Below are positions 17,804 through 26,269 of a DNA stretch of 64,000 nucleotides, one piece after another. The notes under the pieces were generated by a model. The model worked only from the letters and a program-made list of their open reading frames with translations, had not been told where the DNA came from and searched no databases. Each line of letters opens with the position of its first letter. Within the stretch, counting starts at the first letter, position 1. The position numbers and the translations under genes were made by a program. Origin of the DNA: GAS368 sp965227745 (lineage in GTDB: Bacteria > Verrucomicrobiota > Verrucomicrobiia > Opitutales > Opitutaceae); NCBI GenBank assembly GCA_965227745.1, contig OZ245769.1:1550001-1614000 (forward strand). Direction: 5' to 3'.

Positions 17804-19498
17804 ATGTCCACGTCGTTCGCGCGCCTCATCTTTAGTCTGACCGCCGCTTTCTTCGCCGCGTTTTTTCTCTGGCCGATTTTTGAGATATTAAAAGGCGGCT
17901 TCGTCGATGCCGATGGCCGCATCACCTTCGAATACCTCACGAAGCTCCTCTCCGACCCCGTCTATCTCGGCGGCCTTTCCAATTCGTTTCTGCTCGCCTG
18001 CGCCGCCACGGGCCTCGCTCTCCTCATCGCCCTGCCGCTCGCGGTGATTTCGGACCGCTACGCGTTTCCGCTCAAAGGCGCGCTCGGCTCGCTCGTCCTC
18101 ATCCCGATGATTTTGCCGCCCTTCGTCGGCGCCATCGGCATCAAGCAAATCTTCGGGCAATACGGCGCGCTCAACGCCCTGCTCCACCACATCGGCCTCC
18201 TCGCCCCGGGTGCGACCATCGACTGGTTTGCCGCCAACCAATTCTGGGGCGTCGCCATCGTCGAGGCCCTCGCGCTCTATCCGATCATCTACCTCAACGC
18301 CGTCGCGGCCCTCGCCAACATCGACCCCGCGATGGAGGAGGCGGCGGAAAATCTCGGCTGCACCGGCATGCGGCGCTTCTGGAAAATCACCGTGCCGCTG
18401 ATCATGCCCGGCCTTTTTGCGGGCGGCACGATTGTCTTCATCTGGTCCTTCACCGAACTGGGCACGCCCCTCGTCTTCGACTACGCGCAGGTCACCAGTG
18501 TCCAAATTTATCAGGGGCTGCGCGAAATCGGCGGCAATCCCTTCCCGTACACGCTCGTGACGGTGATGCTCGCGAGTTCCGTGCTGCTCTACATCATCGG
18601 CAAGAGCCTCTTCGGCCGCGCCGGCTACGCCATGATGGCCAAGGCCACCAATGCCGGCGGACCCCGCACGCTCCCGCCGGCTCGCGGCTGGGCCTGCACC
18701 GCGCTCTTCGGCGGCGTCATCTTCCTCGCCGTGCTGCCGCACCTCGGCGTGATTCTGGTCGCCTTCTCGCGCGACTGGTATGGCACCGTCTTCCCGCAGG
18801 ACGCCACGCTCGACAACTTCGCGCTCGCCCTCGGCCACGACCTCACCGTCCCCGCCATCGCCAACAGCCTCAAGTTCGCCGGCATCTCCACCCTCATCGA
18901 TCTGGTGCTCGGCATCGCCATCGCCTACGTGATCACGCGCACCAAGCTCGCCGGGCGCCAGGTGCTCGATGCCCTCGCGATGCTTCCGCTCGCCGTCCCC
19001 GGCCTCGTGCTCGCCTTTGGCTACCTCGCGATGTCGCAGGAGGGCCGTTTCTTCTCGTTCCTGAATCCCATCAAGGACCCGACGATCTTGCTCATCATCG
19101 CATACTCCGTCCGCCGTCTGCCCTACGTCGTCCGCTCCGCCGCCGCAGGCTTCCAGCAAACCAGCGAGACGCTCGAGGAGGCCGCGCAAAACCTCGGCTG
19201 CCCGCCGCTCAAGGCCCTCTTCAAAATCACGCTCCCGCTCATCGCCGCCAACCTCATCGCCGGCGGCCTCCTCGCCTTTGCCTTCGCCATGCTCGAAGTC
19301 AGCGACTCTCTCATCCTCGCGCAAAAACAGGCCTTCTACCCGATCACGAAAGCGATCATGGAGCTCTTCCAACTCCTCGGCGACGGCAAGTTCATCGCCA
19401 GCGCCCTCGGCGTCTGGGCCATGGTCTTCCTCGGCGTCACCATCGTCGGCATGAGTCTGCTGCTCGGCAAAAAACTCGGCGCGATCTTCCGCGTCTAA
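17804..19498 (+). CDS. ABC transporter permease, fused two-domain iron(III)/thiamine type
   Basis: 564 residues with about twelve membrane helices in two homologous halves. Each half has an EAA loop: EEAAENLGCTGMRRFWKITV near residue 184 and EEAAQNLGCPPLKALFKITL near 463. Fused permeases like this belong to the FbpB/AfuB and ThiP group, which import ferric iron or thiamine-type substrates. No binding protein or ATPase gene is adjacent, so it must work with partners encoded elsewhere. The nearby mntR makes a metal substrate plausible but does not prove it. Confidence 0.88.
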   Translation: MSTSFARLIFSLTAAFFAAFFLWPIFEILKGGFVDADGRITFEYLTKLLSDPVYLGGLSNSFLLACAATGLALLIALPLAVISDRYAFPLKGALGSLVLIPMILPPFVGAIGIKQIFGQYGALNALLHHIGLLAPGATIDWFAANQFWGVAIVEALALYPIIYLNAVAALANIDPAMEEAAENLGCTGMRRFWKITVPLIMPGLFAGGTIVFIWSFTELGTPLVFDYAQVTSVQIYQGLREIGGNPFPYTLVTVMLASSVLLYIIGKSLFGRAGYAMMAKATNAGGPRTLPPARGWACTALFGGVIFLAVLPHLGVILVAFSRDWYGTVFPQDATLDNFALALGHDLTVPAIANSLKFAGISTLIDLVLGIAIAYVITRTKLAGRQVLDALAMLPLAVPGLVLAFGYLAMSQEGRFFSFLNPIKDPTILLIIAYSVRRLPYVVRSAAAGFQQTSETLEEAAQNLGCPPLKALFKITLPLIAANLIAGGLLAFAFAMLEVSDSLILAQKQAFYPITKAIMELFQLLGDGKFIASALGVWAMVFLGVTIVGMSLLLGKKLGAIFRV

Positions 19499-19506
19499 TT
19501 CACAAG

Positions 19507-19532
19507 GTGGACGGCGGCCTCTACCGACGAGT
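19507..19532 (+). repeat. Degenerate copy of the GTGGACGGCG repeat
   Basis: GTGGACGGCGGCCTCTACCG begins 8 bases after the permease stop and matches the first half of the palindromic repeat found complete at 27984 and 41505. The second arm is changed to a CCGACGAGTCGG hairpin. Confidence 0.45.
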
Positions 19533-19622
19533 CGGAATCGAGAGGGCGAATCGTAAATCGCCGCGCCATCTCGTCGCATTCCCGGTCCGCAGCGCACTTA
19601 GAAAAGTACATCCGACGTCTTC

Positions 19623-19682
19623 TTGTAGCCGCGAGCGCCAGCGAGTGGACGGAACACCACTCGCTGGCGCTCGCGGCTACAA
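19623..19682. repeat. Perfect 26-bp inverted repeat (BIME-like)
   Basis: Two exact 26-base arms (19623-19648 and 19657-19682) flank an 8-base centre, ACGGAACA. Each arm starts with TTGTAGCCGCGAGCGCCAGC, so both outer ends carry GTAG, the head typical of REP elements. It lies after the ABC permease and before the TonB_C gene. The fragment CTCGCTGGCGCTCG recurs near 51637. A strong cruciform or RNA hairpin is possible, but no T-run follows. Confidence 0.8.
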
Positions 19683-19695
19683 CTCTACATAAACT

Positions 19696-19737
19696 GCTCT
19701 CGGCTCTAGCCTCTCAGCTCTCAGCTCTCGGCTCGTG
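19696..19737 (+). repeat. Degenerate heptanucleotide array (GCTCTCR)
   Basis: Six 7-base units in register: GCTCTCG, GCTCTAG, CCTCTCA, GCTCTCA, GCTCTCG, GCTCGTG. It lies 50 bases before the TonB_C gene. Other period-7 arrays occur at about 28195, 30003 and 37794. Confidence 0.6.
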
Positions 19738-19787
19738 CCGCTCACCTCCGCCTTGCACATTCGCGGCGACCTATTAAACCCATCGCC

Positions 19788-20546
19788 ATGAGAAGCGTTC
19801 CTCGCGCCGCTCGCACCCTGCCCCTCCTCGCCTGTGTGTTGATCGCAACCACCGGGCTCGTCCGCCCTCTCTTCGCCGATGGCAATGCGGAGACCCTGCA
19901 AAAGCTTCGGCTCGAAAAATTCGTCATGCCAGACTTCCCTGACTTCCTCCGTATGCTCGGGAAGAATCGCGGCACCGTCACGGTCGCCATCGGTCGCGAT
20001 GCCGAGGGCTACGTGACCGATACCTTCGTCCTGCAGTCCGACCACACGCGCCTCAGCCAGGCCTGCGTCAAGGCCGTCGAGCAGTGGCGCTTCGCGCGTC
20101 CATCTAATCGCCCGCCGCCCGGTCACGAGATCGTCCCTGTCGTCCGATTCCTCTTCTCGGCCAAAGGCATCACCATCGTGTCCGCCACCACCGGCACGCT
20201 CGCGGGCGAGAAAGACGAGCAGCGCGCCGACGCCCCTTTGATCATGCCCGCCTTTGCCGACCTCGATGCGCCGCCCAAGCCCATCGACCAATCCATGCCG
20301 CGCCTCAGCGGCTCGATGGCAGATCGCGTCCCCGACGGCGGCACGGCTACCATTAAATTCTTCGTCGACGAAGACGGCCGCGTGCGCGTCCCCGTCATCC
20401 TCGAGTGTAGCGCCCCTGAGCTCGGCGAGTCCGCCATCTCCGCCGTCGAACACTGGCGCTTCGAGCCGCCCAAGGTCGGCGGCAAGCCCACCATCGCCCG
20501 CGAAACCATTTCGCTGACCTTCGCCCCGACGTCGAAAAAGGGGTGA
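19788..20546 (+). CDS. Secreted protein with two TonB C-terminal-like domains
   Basis: 252 residues. A signal peptide (MRSVPRAARTLPLLACVLIA) is followed by two copies of the TonB_C fold: GTVTVAIGRDAEGYVTDTFV with VEQWRFARP, and ATIKFFVDEDGRVRVPVILE with VEHWRFEPP. Unlike real TonB it has no Pro-rich periplasm-spanning linker, and the N-terminus looks cleaved rather than anchored. It is probably a periplasmic protein that reuses the TonB_C fold for binding; energy transduction is unlikely. There is no ExbB/ExbD nearby. Confidence 0.82.
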   Translation: MRSVPRAARTLPLLACVLIATTGLVRPLFADGNAETLQKLRLEKFVMPDFPDFLRMLGKNRGTVTVAIGRDAEGYVTDTFVLQSDHTRLSQACVKAVEQWRFARPSNRPPPGHEIVPVVRFLFSAKGITIVSATTGTLAGEKDEQRADAPLIMPAFADLDAPPKPIDQSMPRLSGSMADRVPDGGTATIKFFVDEDGRVRVPVILECSAPELGESAISAVEHWRFEPPKVGGKPTIARETISLTFAPTSKKG

Positions 20547-20569
20547 ACAAAATAAAATTTCACCGCAGA

Positions 20570-20726
20570 GAGCGAAGCACGGAGCGGAACGCTAATCTTC
20601 GCTAATCGTCGCTGATAACTACCCGCGTCTCGCCGATCCGGCGAGACCTTGAGACGCCGATCTCCTGTCGATCAAAAAATATCAGCGCAGATTAGCGTTC
20701 CAAACTTCCGCCGCCTTTCTTCGCTC
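20570..20726. repeat. Nested long inverted repeat between convergent genes
   Basis: Several symmetric arms nest around one centre: GAGCGAAG at 20570 with CTTCGCTC at 20719; GGAACGCTAATCT at 20586 with AGATTAGCGTTCC at 20689; a GCTGATA/TATCAGC pair inside; and a central hairpin TCTCGCC GATCC GGCGAGA at 20628-20646. It fills the gap between the TonB_C gene and ruvC, which converge. It may end transcription from both sides or be a palindromic mobile element. A TTCGCG period-9/10 phrase follows at about 20741-20770. Confidence 0.7.
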
Positions 20727-20805
20727 CGCCCTTCTCCCTGCCTTCGCGCCTCTTCGCGACCTTCGCGGTCCCCCCCCCTCCCGGTTTCCTTCTGTACCCT
20801 CGCCG

Positions 20806-21408
20806 CTACTCCCGCCACGTAAACGCGTGGCACAGCGCCACGCCCGCCGCATCCGCCTCGTCAAACGCCAGCGTGCGCCCGTGGCCCAGCAGCGCCATCA
20901 CCGTACGCGCCATCTGCTCTTTGCTCGCGCGGCCCGCGCCCACTACGGCCTGCTTCACGCGCAGCGGCGCATATTCGAAAACCGGCCGCTCCCGCAGCGC
21001 CACCGCCGCGATCGCCGCCCCGCGCGCCGCGCCGAGGATCTGCGCGGTCTGAAAATTCTGCACGAAGATCGTCTGCTCCAGCGCGACGTGTTTCACCTCG
21101 ATCCCGTCGAGAAAGCCGCTCACCGCGCGGTGGATTTCGCCCAGCGCGTACGCCATCGGTTGCTTCGGCGACACCTTCACCGTCTGACAACGCAATAGCA
21201 CCGGCTGTCGCCCCGCCGAAAACTCGATCAGCGCCAGACCCGTCCCGCGCAGCGAGGGGTCGATCCCCAGCACCACGCCCACAAACGCCGTGCGTGGCTT
21301 CAGGCCGAGCACCGTTTGCGCGTTGCTCGTAGCATTGCCGGGCAATGGCAGCGCCGCCGGCATGGGTTTCCCCGCCAGTTTGGCCGCCCACATTTGCCTC
21401 ACGTTCAT
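20806..21408 (-). CDS. ruvC: Holliday junction resolvase RuvC
   Basis: 200 residues from the ATG that overlaps the TSUP gene stop by 4 bases; an ATG at 21417 is also in frame. The RNase H-like fold keeps the acidic residues: Asp in GIDPSLRGTG, Glu in ALEQTIF and two Asp in FDEADAAG. The enzyme cuts Holliday junctions with RuvAB. About 45 residues precede the catalytic core (MNVRQMWAAKLAGKPMPAAL and more), longer than the usual start right before the first Asp. It is the last gene of the recF unit. Confidence 0.93.
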   Translation of the reverse strand: MNVRQMWAAKLAGKPMPAALPLPGNATSNAQTVLGLKPRTAFVGVVLGIDPSLRGTGLALIEFSAGRQPVLLRCQTVKVSPKQPMAYALGEIHRAVSGFLDGIEVKHVALEQTIFVQNFQTAQILGAARGAAIAAVALRERPVFEYAPLRVKQAVVGAGRASKEQMARTVMALLGHGRTLAFDEADAAGVALCHAFTWRE

Positions 21409-22154
21409 CCGCGCCATGCTCGGTAGAGAAGGTTCAACCCCGCCACGACGCTGAGCGTCAATGCGATGTTTTCAAACGTCTTCTGCTCGACCTTCATCAC
21501 CCAGCGCCGCCCCAGTACCGCGCCGGCCACGACGATGGGCGCCAGCCAGACATTGAGCATGAAACTTTCGGTGTTGATAAGCCCAAGGTGAACCATGAAG
21601 GGCACCTTGAAAAAATTCATCATCAGGAAAAACACCGCGCTCGTGCCCACGAAATGCATCTTCGGCAGTCGCATCGCCAGCATGTAGACCACCATCAAGG
21701 GACCCGCCGCATTGGCCACCAGCGTGGTGAACCCCGCCAGCACGCCGATGGTCGGCGCAAACCAAGCCCCGTGCTCGGCCTCGTGCCCGTAGAATTTCCG
21801 CCGCGCGAAATGCATCACCACCAGCCCGAGCACGATCACGCCGATCAGGACGCGCGCCTGTTGCTCGTTCACTCGCCCGAGCGCAAAGTATCCGATCACC
21901 ACGCCCGCCGCCGTCCACGGAAACAGCCGCCAGATATGCGCCCACTGCGCATGCTTCCGATACGTCGACGCCGCGATGATGTCGCCCAGGCACAACAACG
22001 GCAGCACGACGCCCGTCGCCTGCTTCGCCGGCATGATCAGGGCAAAGATCATCACCGCGAGGATCCCCAGCCCACCGATCCCCGCCTTGGAAATTCCCAC
22101 GACGAGCGCCGCAATCCCCGCGAGCACCCACTGCCAGGTATCGAAGTTCATCAT
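21405..22154 (-). CDS. TSUP family (TauE/SafE-like) membrane permease
   Basis: 249 residues from the ATG overlapping the upstream stop by 4 bases (MMNFDTWQW). There are about eight hydrophobic helices in two related halves, with the TSUP patterns GISKAGIGGLGILAV and TTLVANAAGPLMVVYML. The family exports sulfite, sulfoacetate or other small anions; the substrate cannot be told from sequence. Its place between recF and ruvC has no obvious functional logic. Confidence 0.87.
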   Translation of the reverse strand: MMNFDTWQWVLAGIAALVVGISKAGIGGLGILAVMIFALIMPAKQATGVVLPLLCLGDIIAASTYRKHAQWAHIWRLFPWTAAGVVIGYFALGRVNEQQARVLIGVIVLGLVVMHFARRKFYGHEAEHGAWFAPTIGVLAGFTTLVANAAGPLMVVYMLAMRLPKMHFVGTSAVFFLMMNFFKVPFMVHLGLINTESFMLNVWLAPIVVAGAVLGRRWVMKVEQKTFENIALTLSVVAGLNLLYRAWRG

Positions 22155-22711
22155 GGGCGAAGCTTCGCGATCACTTCGTCCGATGGCATCACGCGCTGCC
22201 AAAAAGCGATCCACTCTGGCTTCGCCGGTTTAAACAAACGCCCCCCTTTCAGCGCCCCATCCGATTCAAGCATGAGAGTCGCACACCAAAAACAAAACAA
22301 CGCATCGACCTCACCCTTCGGGCTGCGAATGGTCAGCCGGATAACCGGCATAAAATCACACAAGGTGGACGTCTCTCTGGGCGTGTAACTCGCCTCCGCG
22401 AGCAGTGCCGACTTCATCCACTTGACCTGATCAGCCGTCAGCACGACGGGCTCGCCGCCCGGCTGGTACTCTATCTTCAATTGCCGCGCCCACTCCTTGT
22501 CTCGGTCGTCACCCGCTGCATTCAGCCGACCGCGAAATTCATCCTGCTGCGCCCGCGTCAGTTTGTGCCGGTCTAAACGCACCACCCTCATTTCGGTGGC
22601 GTGCGCGATCACTTCTTCCGCCCCGGCGTTTTCGAGCACTGTCTCGTTGTCCGCCGCACGCGCCAGCACGGAGGCGACCAACGCCAAGGCACAAATGAGA
22701 AAGTGTTTCAT
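22151..22711 (-). CDS. Secreted protein of unknown function
   Basis: 186 residues with a clear signal peptide (MKHFLICALALVASVLARA, then ADNETV). The mature part has a Cys in STLCDFMPV and two in ALFCFWCATLM, which could bind metal or form a disulfide, and a C-terminal WIAFWQRVMPSDEVIAKL. No family was recognised. Both ends overlap neighbours by 4 bases (recF upstream, TSUP downstream), so it is translated as part of the recF unit. Confidence 0.75.
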   Translation of the reverse strand: MKHFLICALALVASVLARAADNETVLENAGAEEVIAHATEMRVVRLDRHKLTRAQQDEFRGRLNAAGDDRDKEWARQLKIEYQPGGEPVVLTADQVKWMKSALLAEASYTPRETSTLCDFMPVIRLTIRSPKGEVDALFCFWCATLMLESDGALKGGRLFKPAKPEWIAFWQRVMPSDEVIAKLRP

Positions 22712-23793
22712 AGAATAGGTCGCAGCTGAAAATCTCCATTTCTCACCTCAAACACCTGCCACGTCCCCAGCTCCGCCTCCGGCAAACTCGTGCCCGTCGC
22801 GATTACCTGCGACTCCGGGTCGATCATCGCCCAAAACCGCCGCCGGCGCTCCGGGTCGAGCTCGCCCAGTACATCATCCGCGAGCAACACCGGCCGCACG
22901 CCGCTCTTTTCTTGAAACCACGCCGCCTGCGCGAGCCGGAGCGCGAGCACGAGCGACCGCTGCTGCCCCTCCGACGCAAAATCCTTTGCCGCCGTGTGCT
23001 TCACGGAAAAATGAAAATCATCCCGGTGCGGCCCCACCAGTGTCGTGCGAAATTGCGCATCGCGGGCCCGCCCCGCTTCGAGCCGCGCCAACAGCGCCTC
23101 CGCCGATGTCTCCGCGAAATTCGGCTCGTAAGTCAGCCCCGCCGGCTCGGTGTCATCGCAGAGCCGCGCATAGGCCAACTTCACCGTCGCACCGAGCGCC
23201 TTGATCCCCGCGGCTCGCAGCGCGATCAACTCCGCCGCCGCCGGCGCAAGCGTCTGCTCAAAGGCCCCGAGCTGCGCCTCGCCCGTTTGGCCACGCTTCA
23301 AAAGCGCATTCCGCTCCGCCAGCGCGCGGGTGAAAGTCTGCAGCGCCCGGAGATAGCTCGCATCCATCGCCGCGAGCGTGAGATCGAGCCAGCGCCGCCG
23401 CCCCGCCGGCGACCCGCGCACGAGCAACATATCCTGCGACGAAAACACCACGGTCGGAAATTTCCCGAGATAATCCGCGAGCCGCGTCACACGGGCATTG
23501 TCGCACCAGAGTTCTTTGCCGTCATGGCGGAGCTTGATGATGACGTGGGTATCGCCTTGCCGCTCGTGCTCCAACTCGCAGGAGATCGCCGCCGTCTGCT
23601 GGCCGTGGCCGATGAGCAGCTTATTATCCGCCGAGCGAAACGACCGCAGCGCCGTGAGAAACCCCGCCGCCTCCAGCAGGTTCGTCTTCCCCTGCCCGTT
23701 CCCGCCGATCAGGAACTGCTGCCGTCCCGCCAGTTCGAGCGTGGCAAAGCCCACGTTGCGAAAGTGACGAAGGGTGAGTTTGCGCAGGCGCAT
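22708..23793 (-). CDS. recF: DNA replication and repair protein RecF
   Basis: 361 residues starting at MRLRKLTLRHFRNVGF; this start gives the normal RecF N-terminus, while the longer open frame runs into the divergent gmhA region. SMC-like ATPase motifs are present: Walker A GGNGQGKTNLLEA, signature FASEGQQRSLVLALRLAQ, Walker B VLLADDVLGELD. RecF loads RecA at gaps with RecO and RecR. Here it heads a unit with a secreted protein, a TSUP permease and ruvC rather than dnaA-dnaN. Confidence 0.95.
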   Translation of the reverse strand: MRLRKLTLRHFRNVGFATLELAGRQQFLIGGNGQGKTNLLEAAGFLTALRSFRSADNKLLIGHGQQTAAISCELEHERQGDTHVIIKLRHDGKELWCDNARVTRLADYLGKFPTVVFSSQDMLLVRGSPAGRRRWLDLTLAAMDASYLRALQTFTRALAERNALLKRGQTGEAQLGAFEQTLAPAAAELIALRAAGIKALGATVKLAYARLCDDTEPAGLTYEPNFAETSAEALLARLEAGRARDAQFRTTLVGPHRDDFHFSVKHTAAKDFASEGQQRSLVLALRLAQAAWFQEKSGVRPVLLADDVLGELDPERRRRFWAMIDPESQVIATGTSLPEAELGTWQVFEVRNGDFQLRPIL

Positions 23794-23869
23794 GAAAATG
23801 CCGTGAAGGGTCCCAGTTGCGGAAAATTTTCTATCGCGGGCAAGCTCGCTCCCGACTTTCCTTGCGCGA

Positions 23870-24430
23870 ATGAGATCGTTTGAAACCTCGCTCGCCGACA
23901 CCCAAGCCACCTTCCAGGCCCTTCCGCAAATCCGGGCCGAGGTCGACCGCGCCGGCGAGATGATCCTGGCCTCCCTCCGCCGCGGCGGAAAGCTCCTCAT
24001 CTGCGGCAATGGCGGCAGCGCCGCCGAGGCCGCGCATTTCTCCACCGAGCTCGTCGGCCGCTACGCCAAAGATCGCCGTGCCCTCCCCGCCATCGCCCTC
24101 AACGCCGATGGCTCCCTCCTCACCTGCGTCGTCAACGACTACGGCTACGAGCACGCGTTCTCCCGCCAAGTCGCCGGCTTCGCCCGCCCCGGCGACCTCC
24201 TCATCGTCCTCTCCACCAGCGGCAACTCCGCCAACATCCTCGAAGCCCTCCACGAGGCCAAACGGCAGGCCATCGAGAGCATCGCCTTCCTCGGGCGCGG
24301 CGGCGGCAAAGCCAAAGGCCTCGCCACCTGCGACCTCATCATCCCCGGCCAATGCGGCCCCGCGACCCAAGAGGCCCATCTCTTCCTCATCCACTACTTC
24401 TGTGAGTTGATTGATGAGGAGTTTAAGTAA
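23870..24430 (+). CDS. gmhA: D-sedoheptulose-7-phosphate isomerase GmhA (SIS domain)
   Basis: 186 residues, one SIS domain. ICGNGGSAAEAAHFSTELVG and LIVLSTSGNSANIL form the sugar-phosphate site, and the C-terminal helix has QEAHLFLIHYFCELID with the Glu and His expected in GmhA. The enzyme makes D-glycero-D-manno-heptose 7-phosphate for the lipopolysaccharide core. It is divergent from recF with a 76-base gap. No other heptose genes are in the window. Confidence 0.93.
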   Translation: MRSFETSLADTQATFQALPQIRAEVDRAGEMILASLRRGGKLLICGNGGSAAEAAHFSTELVGRYAKDRRALPAIALNADGSLLTCVVNDYGYEHAFSRQVAGFARPGDLLIVLSTSGNSANILEALHEAKRQAIESIAFLGRGGGKAKGLATCDLIIPGQCGPATQEAHLFLIHYFCELIDEEFK

Positions 24431-24549
24431 GGGGATCGACTCAGGGTTTATGATACAGGAACACAGAGCCTGGACCCAGAGGTCATGGAGCGACCGAAGG
24501 CCTTGGATAAGGTTATGTCATGGGACCGTCTGTCTGCGTGTCGCTCCTC

Positions 24550-24590
24550 TGTGCGCTCTGTGGCTCTCCGTGGTCTCTGTGACCTAATCA
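24550..24590 (+). repeat. CTCTGTG phrase repeat
   Basis: Successive near-copies, CTCTGTGCG, CTCTGTGGC, TCTCCGTGG, TCTCTGTGA, lie in the 249-base gap between gmhA and the amidase. The periodicity is near 9 bases, as in the TTCGTG arrays. No other signal was seen in this gap apart from an 8-base inverted pair (GGAGCGAC at 24487, GTCGCTCC at 24540). Confidence 0.45.
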
Positions 24591-24679
24591 AAGTCACTCA
24601 GGCCCTGTTACTCGTTTTCGCATCTGTCGCCTTCCCATCTGCCGCTCCCCGAGCACACTTGCTGCTTTCTGCGTTCCCC

Positions 24680-26269
24680 ATGCCCCGGTTTCTGATCGCC
24701 CTCTTTTTTGTCCTCACGGCCAGCCTGCGCGCGGCCACGTTTACGCTGACTGATGCTTCGGTCGCCGATCTCCAAGCGGCGATGACCGCCGGGGCGGTGA
24801 CGTCGGAGAAGCTCACGTCGCTCTTCCTCGCGCGCATCGACGCGTACGAAAAATCCGGCCCGAAGCTCCACGCCATCATCACGCTCAATCCAAAAGCCCT
24901 TGAGGAAGCCCGCGCTCTCGACGAGGAGCGCAAGGCCAAGGGCCCGCGCGGCCCGCTCCACGGCATCCCGATTTTGCTCAAGGATAACATCGACACCGTC
25001 GATCTCCCCACCACCGGCGGGTTTTACGCGCTGCGCGACTCCTATCCGCCGCAGGATGCCGAGCAGACGCGTCGGTTCCGCGCCGCCGGGTGCGTGATCA
25101 TCGCCAAGACCAACCTCAGCGAATTCGCCAGCGGCGCGGCCATCAGCACGCTGGGCGGACAGATTTTGAATCCCCACGCCCTTGACCGCACACCCAGCGG
25201 CTCCAGCGGCGGCACGGGCGCGGGTCTCGCGGCTGGGTTTGCGGTCTTCGGTCTTGGTACCGATACGGGCGGCTCCATCCGCGGCCCTTCGTCGTCAAAT
25301 GGCATCTACGGTCTCAAGCCCACCTTCGGCCTCAATGGTCGCGGCGGTATCATCCCGCTTTCGCTCGCCCTCGATACCGTCGGCCCCATGGCCCGCCACG
25401 TCGCCGATCTCGCCGCCGCGCTCAATGTCATGGCGGGACCCGATCCGCGCGACCCCGTCACCGCCGCCAGCAAAGATAAAATCCCCGCCGACTACACCGC
25501 CGGCCTCAAGCGCGACGCGCTCAAGGGCGCGCGCTTCGGCCTCCTCCGCGATTTCATGAAGCAAGATGCCGGCGTGGATGCCGTCATCGAGTCCGCCGTC
25601 TCCCTGATGCGCGCGCAGGGTGCCACCATCATCGACGTGAAGCTACCCACGTTCGTGCTCGGCCTGAATAGCGGGCTCTACCTCGCGATCCGCGACCCCG
25701 AGTTTCGCGCGCAGATCGACGGCTACCTCGCCACTCTCCCGCGCAAGGATCTCCCAAAAACTCACGACGAGATCATCGCGCTCTCGGAAAAAATCACCGA
25801 GCCCACCAAGGAGGGCTGGGTGCCCAACAAGAACCGCCTCGATTCCTACAAGCGCGAAAAGAAAGCCGGCTCCCTCGAAGATCAGCCCTACCACAGCGCG
25901 ATGGAGGAAGGCCGCAAGATCATCCGCGAGAACCTCGAATGGTTCATCCAGCGCGATAAGCTCGACGCCTTCATCTTGCCCACCAGCCCGAAGCCGCCGC
26001 GCCTCATCAAAGACCCCACGCCCGCCTCCGCTCCGCCGACCATTAACGGCGGCACCGCCATCCTCGCCAACGCCAGCGGCTGGCCCGACCTCATCGTCCC
26101 CGCCGGCTTCACGTCCGATCCCGCCCTCCCCGTCGGCCTCTCCTTCCTCGGCCCCGCCTTCAGCGAAGCCCGCCTCCTCGCCGTCGCCTACGCCTTCGAG
26201 CAGATCAACCCCGCCCGCGCACTCCCCGTCACGACCCCGATCCTCCCCGGGGAAACGATCACCTACTAA
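24680..26269 (+). CDS. Secreted amidase-signature family enzyme
   Basis: 529 residues from MPRFLIALFFVLTASLRAAT, a signal peptide. The amidase signature is complete: catalytic Lys in PILLKDNID, and the Ser-cisSer-Lys motifs TPSGSSGGTGAGLAAGF and GTDTGGSIRGPSS. Members hydrolyse amides or peptide amides; a signal peptide points to a periplasmic or exported scavenging enzyme rather than GatA. The in-frame frame upstream to 24485 holds repeat-like DNA and no conserved residues, so the later ATG is preferred. Confidence 0.92.
   Translation: MPRFLIALFFVLTASLRAATFTLTDASVADLQAAMTAGAVTSEKLTSLFLARIDAYEKSGPKLHAIITLNPKALEEARALDEERKAKGPRGPLHGIPILLKDNIDTVDLPTTGGFYALRDSYPPQDAEQTRRFRAAGCVIIAKTNLSEFASGAAISTLGGQILNPHALDRTPSGSSGGTGAGLAAGFAVFGLGTDTGGSIRGPSSSNGIYGLKPTFGLNGRGGIIPLSLALDTVGPMARHVADLAAALNVMAGPDPRDPVTAASKDKIPADYTAGLKRDALKGARFGLLRDFMKQDAGVDAVIESAVSLMRAQGATIIDVKLPTFVLGLNSGLYLAIRDPEFRAQIDGYLATLPRKDLPKTHDEIIALSEKITEPTKEGWVPNKNRLDSYKREKKAGSLEDQPYHSAMEEGRKIIRENLEWFIQRDKLDAFILPTSPKPPRLIKDPTPASAPPTINGGTAILANASGWPDLIVPAGFTSDPALPVGLSFLGPAFSEARLLAVAYAFEQINPARALPVTTPILPGETITY

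Noticed and set aside
17888..19597. 569-codon minus-strand frame opposite the ABC permease, Glu/Asp/Arg-rich
   Set aside because: Composition is that of an antisense reading of a hydrophobic membrane protein; the permease on the plus strand explains the sequence.
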